Origin: Odobenus rosmarus divergens
Taxonomy: Eukaryota; Chordata; Mammalia; Carnivora; Odobenidae
Reading direction: 5' to 3'
DNA length: 64,000 nt
Assembly (NCBI RefSeq): GCF_000321225.1
Contig: NW_004451856.1
Coordinates: forward strand, 83,623 to 147,622
The notes beneath the pieces are model-generated. The model saw only the letters and a list, made by a program, of their open reading frames with translations, was not told where the DNA came from and did no database searches. Below, in pieces: positions 11,575 to 21,500 of the stretch (positions within the stretch are counted from its first letter, which is position 1; each line of letters opens with the position of its first letter). The position numbers and the translations under genes are program-made.

Positions 11575-11628
11575 GTATTAACTCCATATTTCTCGATAAC
11601 ATACTTATTCTGCTTTCTTCTTGATTTT
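11470..11628. repeat. Second copy of the 11174-11326 block
   Basis: It begins at the first base after the gap and carries a (TG)n run (about 11543-11572) three units longer than the first copy. It continues into GAAAAGATAGCCATTG, apparently the true downstream sequence. Confidence 0.9.
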
Positions 11629-12599
11629 GAAAAGATAGCCATTGATTTCCTACTACGGAAATTGAGGTCTGATCTCTCTTATACCAGTTCCTTCTCTCAC
11701 ACTTCCCAGTGCATTTACAGCACAATTTCTGGTTAGGTAGACATATGGTGTTTATGTTATTTTGATTATGTGTTATTTACATTTGAATATGTGTTATTTA
11801 TAGTTTAGCCACAAGCTATAATGTTATCACATTTTCTTTCTTAGACACTATATATCCTTTTTATATAATTTTTATGTTTCTTGCTCTTAGTAATTGTCTT
11901 GGTTTCTCTTTGGCTTCGTTTTTAATATACCTATTGCTAACTTACCCCAAATTGTCTTGCACATGTGTAAACCTCATTTCAGTATGTGTGAGCACATCAG
12001 ATGTTAATTTCATCTTCTGGAGATAGTTGTTCTCCTGCTCTAGCCTAAAGCACTCATTTTCTAAGCTTGTCTGTCACTGTTGCCTGGAGCTTTCCCACAC
12101 TGGGACCCTGGTATGTCCTCTTGCTCTGCTCCACAATGGGATCTCCTGTTTTCAAGGTCCCCCTCTCAGAGGCCACAGATTGATCATTTTTGAAACATCA
12201 AGATGAAGTGAACTCCGTGACAAGAGCCAGAGAAACTCAAAGGCCCTTTCTTCTTTTTATATCAGACATTTAATCACATTTTGTGTTTTTAAATTTGTAA
12301 TTGGTTTCTGATGCCATTTCATGTAAAATAAATTCTCCCTTTTAACATCTATGAATGACTATTTTCAGTTTTAATACATTACCTTTCAAGAAGGTGGCAA
12401 GGGCAATTGAAGAGGTGTTAAATATATAGCACAGTTAAATTATGTAGAAAAAAGTGCTTTTTCGCTTTTGCAATTTTTGCTGCATACATAAAGGCTTGAG
12501 TAAAATGGGTAACAGGTCTGGTATGTGCTCAGGTGGAAAAATATATTTTATGATTTCTAAGATCAAGAAGATGAAATCTACAATGTTCCAATATAAACT
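11629..12599. other. Intergenic DNA, nothing recognised
   Basis: A+T-rich, with no frame or repeat family that I can name. It borders an L1 remnant on the right. Confidence 0.4.
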
Positions 12600-14312
12600 T
12601 AAATGCTTATAACTAACAACCCGCAAGAGAATCCTAACCAAGATTTTTTTGTGAAATTGACAAGCTGATTCTAAAATGTATATGAAAATGCAGAGGACAA
12701 AAGTGGCAAAGACAACCTTCGAGAAGAACATAAAGAGTCCAATGACCAGAAACAAAGCCCTATTATAAAACTACAGTAATCAAAACAGTGTGGTATCTCT
12801 GCCTGGATAGACAAATAGACCAATGGAACAAAATACAGAGTTCAGAAACAAATACACACATACATGGTCACCTGGTTTATGACAAGGTGATCCTGCAGTA
12901 GAATGGAGAAAGTTCTTTTCAATAAATAGTGCTGGTGTGGGGCACCTGGGTGGCTCAGTCAAGTAGGCATCCAAATCTTGATTTCGGCTCAGGTCATGAT
13001 CTCAGGGTCATGAGATGGAGCCCCCAGGTCAGGCTCCATCTTCAGTGCGGAGTCTGCTTGAAATTCTCCCTCTCCCTCTGTCCCTCCCTTCTCTCTTTCT
13101 TTCTCTCTAAAATATATAAATAAATCTTTGAAAAAAAATAGTTCTAGTGTAACTGAATATCCACAGGGGAAAAAAATGTATCTTGACACTTATGGCATAC
13201 ACCATACAAAAAAATAAGTTTCAGTGGATTTAAAATCTATATGTGAGAATCAAACAATAAAGCTTAAAAAAAACCCACAGGAAATCTTTTTCATGAGTTT
13301 AGAGGAGGCAAAGATTTTTTTAAAACAGTATGCACTGGACTACGTTAAAATTAAGAATTTCTGTTCATCAAGATAAACCATCAGGAGAGTTCAAAGCCAA
13401 ACCACACATAGGAAAGAGGTAATTACAATGCATATGTTTGAAAAACAAATCAATACGAGACCAAAAAATTGGCAAAAAAATTTGAATAGGCGCTTTACAA
13501 GAGAATATTCTGATCACCAATACACATGATAAGATTCTCAACATCATTCATTATTAGGATAATTAAAACCATGATGAGATTTCTCTACAAACCCACCAGA
13601 ATGGCTAAAATTAAAAAGCTTGCTGGTTGGTGAGGATGTGGAGAAACTGTAACCCCTGTGCATTATTGGTGGGAATGTAAAATTGTACAGCTACCATAGA
13701 AAACAGTTGTTTTCTGTTGTTACTCAAAAAATCAAACATAGAATTACCTGTAATATACTTATATTTCTGGGTATGTACCCCAAAGAACTGAAAGCAGGAG
13801 CCTAAGTAGATATTTGTATACAAATGTTCCTGGCAGCATTATTCACAAAGGCCAAAAGATGGAGACAATCCAAATATCTATTGATGGATAAATGGAGGAA
13901 CAAAGTATGGTATAAACTTACAACGGAATATTATTCAGCCTTAAAAAGAATAAAAATCTGTTACATGCTACAATACAGATGAACCCTAAAGATAATATGG
14001 TTGAGTGAAATAAGCCAGACACAAAAGGACAAATATTATATGATTCCACTTCCATAAGGTACCTAGAATTGTCAAACTCATAGAGAAGAGAAAGAATGGT
14101 GGTTTCCAGGGCCTGCGGTTTACCAGTATGGGGAGTTACTGTTTAATAGGTGTGGAGTTCTAGTTTGGCAGGATGGAAAGTTCTGGAGATGGATGGTGGC
14201 AATGGTTGCACAACAATGTGAATGTGCTTAATGATAATGAACTATACACTTAAAAAGTGCTCAAATGATACATGTTATGTTATGAATATTGACCACAATA
14301 AAAGAAGAAACT
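12600..14312 (+). mobile_element. Old L1 remnant: ORF2 3' part and 3' UTR
   Basis: Plus-strand L1 words appear in the expected order: CTACAGTAATCAAAACAGTGTGG, GACCAATGGAACAAAATACAG, TTCAATAAATAGTGCTGG, a SINE interruption, TTCTGTTCATCAAGATAAACC, GGTGGGAATGTAAAATTGTA, GGTATGTACCCCAAAGAACTG, ATTATTCACAAAGGCCAAAAG, GGAATATTATTCAGCCTTAAA and GTGAAATAAGCCAGACACAAAAGG. These encode the C-terminal region of ORF2, but many frameshifts and stops break it, so it is inactive. It ends in ACCACAATAAAAG near 14308. Confidence 0.85.
12926..13150 (+). mobile_element. CAN-SINE inserted in the old L1
   Basis: The body is 12939-13137, with head GGGGCACCTGGGTGGCTCAG and tail TATAAATAAATCTTTGAAAAA. The flanks ATAGTGCTGGTGT (12926-12938) and ATAGTTCTAGTGT (13138-13150) are the target duplication. 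They rejoin the L1 sequence when the SINE is removed. Confidence 0.88.
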
Positions 14313-15330
14313 TGTTGAGGAAGATGGGAAACATCTAACTTTCAGTTTTTGCTGATGGATATGTAAATCGGTGAAGTATTTTGGAAAACTCTCGTCAGTA
14401 TTTACTAAAGCTAAATATATGCTTGCCTTATCACCTAGGAATGTCTTTCCTAGATGTATATATCCAATGGAAATTAGTACCTGTCTCAAAAATATATACA
14501 AGAATATGGGGTGCCTGGGTGGCTCAGTTGGTTAAGCGTCTGCCTTTGGCTCAGGTCATGATCCCAGGGTCCTGGGATCAAGCCCCTCATCAGGCTCCCT
14601 GCTCCTTGGGGAGCCTGCTTCTCCCTCTGCCTCTACCTGCCACTGTCTCTGCTTGTGCTCTCTCTCTGTCAAATAAATAAATAAATAAATAAATAAAATC
14701 TTTAAAAATATATATATACAAGAATATTCAACAAAATTATTCTTACTAGACAAAACATGGAAACACAAATGTTTCTATCAACAATACAACAAATGTCCAT
14801 CAACAATACAACAAATAATAAATTGAGCTGTATTGATCAGGTCTGGTTACATAATTTAAGGGCAATTTTAGAGTGCATTATGAAAATGCAGGTTGCTAAG
14901 AAATGATTAAGAATTTCAAGATGTCAACAGCAGAGCATTAAAGCAAACAGGAGGCTATGTGACACTGCCCACGTGACATTCCCATGAAGCTTGTCCTGAT
15001 ATTGATGCAATGGAATCCTACACAGCAATAAAAGACGAACAACCTATTACCACATATAATAAATGGATGAATTTTGCAGATCTATGATGAGCAAAAGAAC
15101 CCAGGCACAAAAGAAAAAGTACTATATGATTTCATTTACATGAAGATTAAGAATAGAGAAAATAATATATGATGATAGAATTTAGAATTGTGGCTACTCT
15201 GGGGGATGTATTGAATGGCAAGGGGCATGAGAGAGCTTTTAAGCGTGGTGGAAATGTTCTATATCTTGATATAGATTGTGGATACACAGATATAAATATG
15301 TATAAAAACATAAGTAACAAGACTTGTCAG
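14313..15330 (+). mobile_element. Second old L1 remnant (3' part)
   Basis: L1 ORF2 and 3'-end-like phrases occur again (TATCCAATGGAAATTAGTAC, GGAATCCTACACAGCAATAAAAG, GATGAATTTTGCAGATC, CTATATGATTTCATTTACATGAAG, TGGAAATGTTCTATATCTTGATAT). A short tandem repeat of CATCAACAATACAACAAAT sits at about 14775-14815. It is heavily decayed, and limits are approximate. Confidence 0.6.
14489..14727 (+). mobile_element. CAN-SINE with target duplication
   Basis: The body is 14508-14704, starting GGGGTGCCTGGGTGGCTCAG and ending AAATAAATAAATAAATAAATAA plus AATCTTTAA. The target duplication AAAATATATACAAGAATAT lies at the left, and an expanded version with extra TA units at the right. Confidence 0.88.
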
Positions 15331-16395
15331 ATGGAATATAAAAGCACCACATGGTATCAGCTGCCTCTACCCTCAGGTCCCTTTCACCCAGCACAGATCT
15401 GAATCTTGTGCTCTGACTCTTGTTTGGATGCAGGGTGTTACAGAGTCCTGTGGAGTCACGTGATTCTACTAACTACCAAGGAAGCTTGGGAAAATTACCC
15501 GTGTACCCAGGAAGATCAGGAGATTTGGTGAACACAGAGCATTGGCTCTGCCACAATTTTAAAATGAATTTTACCTCTCTTCTCTCTCATTCGGAGTTTT
15601 AAACCATTGTTCTCAAGTTACGTGCAGCAAAATCTATACTTACTTATTTTAGAAAGATAAATTTCATATTATTGCCACCAAAAAATGTGACATTATGTGA
15701 GGTTCTGTGAGAAATCTCTGTTCAAAATTCTTTCCAGCTTACTATTTAATGCTATTTCTAAAGTGCAGAGAGGGATCTGCCCATTGGTCCTTCTCCGAAT
15801 GGAGAAAAGGAATTATAACTGGACACTATCACTGACAATTTCAAAGAATAAATTGTAAGAAAAAAGAACCAGAACACTCCCTCACATTAAAATAGAAGCA
15901 AGGATGCAGCAAAATTTGCTGGGTATGCTCTCTGTAAAGGAAGGTCCAAATCTTCTCAGACATATGAAAGAGAAAAATGTGAAGCCGAAGTGATAATATT
16001 TTTTTAAGAGGAAGTAAAATTACATACACCCTTTGACTAGTCTCTAGGCCTCTTGAGAGGGTGACATATCTGCTTCGTTACTTCTCTTTAAAGACGCCAA
16101 ATTAGATCCAGCCTATAGAAAGACCTTAGTCCTAATTCTGGCAAGAACTGATTATAGTTTTACCCAAGAGAGGTACATTGGGATAAACTGCCAAGGGTTA
16201 GGAGCAGATCAATCCTTAAGGGTCTTTAGAAGTTTAGGTTGGTTTTGCCTAGCCCTGAGTTACAGGTACAAGATGATAGCTTTATCATTTTTGTTTGGAT
16301 GAGCTCAGTGCAAATTTAACCTTGGTGTGTTCTTAATCATCTCTGTATTCATGCCCCCTCATCCTGTATCACTATGAATATTTTTCTCCATCAAA
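15331..16395. other. Intergenic DNA, nothing recognised
   Basis: No gene or named repeat is seen. The short frames at 15420-15602 and 15841-16029 lack features. Confidence 0.4.
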
Positions 16396-16520
16396 CATAA
16401 CCATTAATTATTGAGTACCTTCTTTGTGGTTGCTGCTTACATTACCTTACTTAATCCTCAAATGAACTGTGTAAAGCAGGTTTCATCAACCCCATTTTAG
16501 GGCTGAGGAAGCTGAGTCAT
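16396..16520 (-). mobile_element. MIR SINE remnant (minus)
   Basis: The sequence ATTATTGAGTACCTTCTTTG, TTACTTAATCCTCAAATGAAC and CCCCATTTTAGGGCTGAGGA is the reverse-complement order of the ancient mammalian MIR. Confidence 0.65.
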
Positions 16521-16672
16521 CCAGTGATTGGAGCTATTGTTTGCTGGCCACTGCTTAATATGCATAACCACTTCTCTGAACACCTCTTTCATTTTCTGAC
16601 TCTCCCCTGAGGATCCTATTCTCCTCTGCAGCCATCTCTCACTTTCCATATATTCAAGAGTCTGGAGTAGGA

Positions 16673-16860
16673 TTGCCAGATAAAATACAGGACATCCAAT
16701 TAGATTGTAATTTCAGATAAACAATGAATATTTTTTGTATAGGTATGCCCATGCAATGTTTACAGTAATATTTAGTAATACTAAATATTATTTGTGGTAA
16801 TTCTAAAAAGTTATCTGAAATTCAACTTTAACCAGGCTTCCTATATTTTTATTTGTGTAA
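16673..16860. mobile_element. Palindromic DNA-transposon-like remnant
   Basis: The left arm (about 16676-16722: GCCAGATAAAATACAGGACA ... TTTCAGATAA) pairs with the right arm (about 16811-16857: TTATCTGAAATTC ... TATTTTTATTTG). The centre is itself palindromic (AATATTTAGTAATACTAAATATT, 16767-16789). The whole is a long imperfect inverted repeat, typical of non-autonomous DNA elements. I do not name the family. Confidence 0.6.
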
Positions 16861-18289
16861 TCCAACAACCCTAGGTGAGCTAGGGTCTTTCTTATGTATT
16901 ATTGTCCCCTCCACACCAATTTCTCCTTCCTTGGAACCTCTGGCAACTTTGAAATACATGTCTACATATCTTCAGACTCCATTCTCTCCTACCTTTCATA
17001 GTAGTAGAAGTTGTCTGTCATGCTCAGGGTCATTGTCAATTCATTGATCATTATAGTACCTGGTTCACTTTCTTTCTCTGAATAATTATTTCCATTATTA
17101 TTTTTTTCAGGATTCCATTACCCACATAGATAACAACTCAACACCTTTGCTTCCGATTTTCTTTACCTTCTAATTTCAAACATTTTCCCCCTCCATTCCA
17201 ATTCAACAGGGGAATAGCATAGGGAATGTGGAAGGTTTTATAGTATTAAACAGGGCTAGGGAGGCCTCATTGAAGAGATGACTTTGAGCAAACACACTGA
17301 AAGAAGTGAGGGACTCAGCTCTATTGACACTTGGACAGAAGTGGTCCAGGAAGAGGAAACTGAAGTGCAAAGGTCGTGAGGTAGAAGTCCCCCAGGCTTG
17401 TTTCAGAAAGTTTCTTGAGAATAGGGACTATATCTTATAGTTCTTGGTGTTGTTGATTGTGCTCAATAATATCTTGCCCATAGGAATAACTCAGCAAATA
17501 TGATGACTCATAAAGCACAATAAATTCTTGTTTAATAAAAGAATGATAGGTCATAAAACATATTCTGAAATAAATGCCTGTCCTGTAAGAACTTGAGATC
17601 CAATGACAGGCTTCTGAACAATATATAAAATAAGACCATAACTTAAATAAGGAATTAATTTTATGCACAACTAGAAAAGTGCATTTGAGAGGTGCAGTTT
17701 GAGGGGCACAATTCAAGTTTTATAAAGGCTTGATATGCTGAATATTTTCCCAAGGATTTCATATTATTCTTATTTTAGTCAGAAGGGTGTTCAAACATTC
17801 TGGACGTAGTATAGCATACTAACCTCATATCGTCTCTCCTACAGGCCACAGTTCTGCAGTTTTTCATGACCTTTTGATTCTCTTGCTTTCAACCCAGTAA
17901 GACCTTTGAAGAATGGAAGTAAGGAAAGATAATGAAGATTAGATTTTATTTTTAGCAATTTATTTTAAAAAAGTTTATTGAGAGCCTGCCCAGTGAGAAA
18001 TGCCCCAAGTCGTATATATTCTAGTGCCAAGAACAGAGCTCAACACAGTAGATATTTTGAAGGTTTCTGCAGAACGAACGAGTGAATGAATGAATAAGCG
18101 AACGAAATTCTTTGAGGTACCTGCATTTGAAACCGGAAGTATTAGAGCCAAATTTCCAATTTTGTTTAGTGATCTCTGGACTATCATGGAGGGTGGGAAC
18201 AACAAAAATGATTACATAAACAATGAACATAAATGACTGGGGGGGGCACCAACACTGCGGCTAATACAGTCCCCACCCAGCTTCCGTAG
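16861..18289. other. Upstream flank of RFC3; old repeat pieces only
   Basis: About 17210-17390 resembles a recurrent ancient repeat that also appears at 18725, 34620, 52800 and 59890 (words such as CTAGGGAGGCCTCATTGAAGAG and GAAGTGCAAAGGTCGTGAGG). About 17410-17520 may be an L2/MIR3-type fragment. The frames at 17435-17716 and 17975-18230 on the minus strand show no domain. Confidence 0.4.
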
Positions 18290-18437
18290 TCTGTAGATCT
18301 TAAGTCGCGTACGCCACCGGGCCGGTAGTGACGTCACGAGATTTGGAATTCGCGGGAGAACTCGTCTCCGCGTCCGGACGGGGAGAGTGCCCGCGCGCGG
18401 GACTTTCAAGCGTCTGACCCCGGGAATTCGAGCAGGC
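18290..18437 (+). promoter_or_regulatory. RFC3: RFC3 CpG-island promoter and 5' UTR
   Basis: CpG dinucleotides become abruptly dense from about 18303 and continue into intron 1 to about 18620, unlike the A+T-rich surroundings. There is no TATA box. A full cAMP-response-type palindrome TGACGTCA lies at 18329-18336. E2F-like GC-rich words, TTCGCGGGA (18349-18357) and GCGCGCGGGA (18393-18402), follow it. The transcription start is not visible from sequence; it probably lies between these sites and the ATG at 18438. E2F control would fit a replication gene, but it is inferred here from motifs alone. Confidence 0.7.
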
Positions 18438-18524
18438 ATGAGCCTCTGGGTGGACAAATACCGGCCCTGCTCCTTGGGACGGCTGGACTATCACAAGGAG
18501 CAAGCGGCCCAGCTGCGCAACCTG
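18438..18524 (+). CDS. RFC3: RFC3 exon 1 (coding part)
   Basis: Codons 1-29, beginning [10 protein letters not shown] and ending QLRNL; donor GTGAGT at 18525, phase 0. The ATG at 18438 is chosen because the [10 protein letters not shown] start is the conserved RFC small-subunit N terminus. An in-frame ATG at 18387 would add an unsupported GC-rich leader. Confidence 0.96.
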
Positions 18525-21500
18525 GTGAGTCTGCGGGACGGAGCTGGGGGGGGGGCGGGGCGCGGGGGTAGGCCTCAGCTTGGGAGTTTCGCTCCGCTGG
18601 GGAGTGGTGCATCGTCCACCCTCTGCAGGAGGTGTTGAGTGCTGTGGTGAAAAATGAAACGGAAGGGGGAAGGAGTGTGGAGGGCGAGGTAGTGCTTGGA
18701 AACATGGAAGGCCTTCCTGAGAACTGTCCTCTGAGCTAAGACCTTAAATGGGAAATTCTCCAGGAGAAATATGAGGGAGGAGTGGAACAGGTAAAGAGAA
18801 CAGCAAGTGCAAATTCCTTGAGGCAGGAGTGTGCCCGGCTTGTTCTAGGAACCGCAAGAACGCCACTGTAGCTGGATAATAGTAGGCCGGCGGGGGTTAG
18901 TAGGAAATGGGGCGGGGGTGTGTGGCGGGGCGGGGGAGGTGCAGATCCAGGAAATCCTTATAGGGTGAGATAGGGAGCCGTTGGAAGGTCTTGAGCAGAG
19001 AACTGACATCATCTGACTACTTTTTCAGAGGTTTGTTTAAAATTTTTTGTGTCAATGCCCTTATTTACAAAAAGGAAGGTATTTATTAATTTTGGAGGTC
19101 ATTTCTAATTATAAATTAAGTTGTATTAGGTCGTCCTTGAGTTTAATTCCTCATGGAAGATTTTTTTTTTCCTTTTCTCCAACCTGATGGGTGTTTTCGT
19201 GTTGTAGTTGGTAAAAGTGTCTAATGGCAATGTTTTCTGAAAAGCAAACTGAATCTTTCAGGAAATGTAGAGGGAAGAAGGGTCTTGAGAAAAATCTAGT
19301 GTCTGGAAGCTATTTATCCAGTCCTTTTAAGAATCTAATAGTACTGTATGCTAATGAAAGTGTTTTGCTCAGCTCAGTTTCAACACCCACCTTCTTTCAG
19401 AGTTACAGGTACTCTCTGTTAAGTATTTTTTAAAAATGAGAAATAATAAAAACCTCCATTCTTATATGAAAATCATTAGAAAAATTGATAATGTGAGATT
19501 GAGGGCTTTTTTCTTTTTTGATGGTATTCTGTCTATACTAACTTAAAATAAATTTACAGCTATATACTTCATGTTTAGACAAATTGTGTTTTCTCAGAAT
19601 AGCTTTCACTTTGATTTTCTTAGCTATAGGATACATTTTATATTCTATGGCCATCTTTTTGTTGTACAGAATTTGGAGTAAATATTTTGGACAAAAATTT
19701 AATATTCTGGTCTTGTGTGTAATAGATTTGCTTTTAAAAAATGTCCACCCATTTTAGTGTTGAATCTACAACTTAATGAAACTATGAAGTCTTTAAAGCA
19801 TACCCTTTATTTTGGCTAGATTGAGTTTAAAAAGCAGAGGCAACAAGTATTTGTGAAGCACTTGCTATTTTCCATGCACTGTGTGGGGTAAATAGTTCCT
19901 TTCCTTGAAACTTTTTTTTCAGTGCCAGAGATCAGTTTACAAAGTATTAAGATTTATTGCAATGACTTCTGTTAAGGTACTTATTTCATTTTTCCTGTAA
20001 TGCTTACGTAGAAGCTTTTGCTCCACAAGATTTTATGGCCTTGAAGTTATGGTTTGTGTTTTCATCATTTTTATACCCTTCATAGCACTCGGGCGCCTGG
20101 GTGGCTCAGTCGGTTGAGCGACTGCCTTCGGCTCAGGTCATGATCCTGGAGTCCTGGGATCAAGTCTTGCACCGGGCTCCCTGCTCGGTGGGGAGTCTGC
20201 TTCTCCCTCTGACTCTCTTCCCTCTCGTGCTCTCTCTCTCTCTCAAATAAATAAACAAAATCTTTAAAAAAAAAAAAAAAAACACTCTTTCCCAAACCTG
20301 ACGGATCATGAAAGTCACCTGGGAAGCTTTTTAAGTGCACACAGTCTTGTAGTCTTTTGCAGTACTGTCAGTGCTCTACTCCATCCCATTGCTCTTAACT
20401 TGTAAGTGCACACAGACTGACTTCCAGCTTCCTGGATCCGTGCTTCCTGAAGGCTTTCTTTTATGGACACCCCTAAGCAGACCCGATGCCTGGGAATTAA
20501 TGCCCTCCCTTAATTCCAGCCACTTTCCCAAGCAAGCTTCATCAAAGGACTGATGAGAAATAGCATATCATGCTGCAGCTTCCCCCTCTCTTGGATGGGT
20601 TAACGCTGTCGTGTTTTTTTCCACACTGGCTTCAAGAGTATCCCCAGCAGAATTAAACCCCAGATGCCCAGTGATATTTAAGCAGATAATGCACTCATTG
20701 GCTGCCTCCCTGACCTTGCTTTGCTTCCCTATTCCCCTACAAAGTTTTCCTTTACCTCTCACCCCAAATAAACCAAATACACTCAGTTCTTATCAGAAGG
20801 ACTATAGAAGCCCAAATTAAGACAGGCATCAATCTTAGAGTTGTTGAATCATAATCTCATGGATGGAGTCCAGTAATTAATTAGTCTTTTATTTTAAAAA
20901 GTTCTCTAGGAGATTTTAACAGACTTGGTTTGGAAGTTTTTGCTTTCTAGCACATGGTGGTGTATCCTGCATGTACTGTGCTTGGTAATTATATAAAATA
21001 ATGCCAGGGGAATAATCAACATTTCAGTTAATTTTAAAAATCTCTGTGTATATATACTCATATATTTTTAAATATCTCCACCTCAGAGATGGAGACACAA
21101 AATATTTGATACCTTAAAAGTAGTTTAATTCTACCTACAGTAGTCATTTGACCAGGGAAAAATGCCTCTTTTTTTTTTTTTTTAACCAGGTGCAGTGTGG
21201 TGATTTTCCTCATCTCTTAGTGTATGGACCATCAGGTGCTGGAAAAAAGACAAGAATTATGTGTATTTTACGTGAACTTTATGGTGTTGGAGTGGAAAAA
21301 TTAAGAATTGAACATCAGACCATCACAGTAAGCATTTTACTTTGAGGCCTCCAAATATTTATAGCAGGGATTTTCAGTCCTTATCATATATATTTCTGTG
21401 GTCCCAGCCATTGTTGCCCAATGTGTGTTTAAGAATTTCACAGATAACCCAGGTACACAGGATTGAGAGCTACTGTTGTATAGACCTAACTATTAAAGCC

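Noticed and set aside
11358..11736. Three open frames spanning the gap
   Set aside because: They run through N bases and a TG/CA microsatellite, giving repeated TH or CV residues; not real.
14508..14704. tRNA gene in the SINE heads
   Set aside because: The tRNA-like A and B box words belong to the tRNA-derived CAN-SINE head; no intact cloverleaf gene is expected or seen.
18399..18408. GGGACTTTCA as an NF-kB site
   Set aside because: It deviates at the last base from the usual GGGACTTTCC and stands alone close to the ATG; too weak to call.
18387..18437. Upstream in-frame ATG as the RFC3 start
   Set aside because: The added 17 residues have no known counterpart; the conserved [10 protein letters not shown] start at 18438 gives the exact family length.
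18212..18705. Overlapping minus frames over the RFC3 promoter as a divergent gene
   Set aside because: GC-rich CpG islands lack stop codons by composition. No conserved protein features or splice structure are seen.
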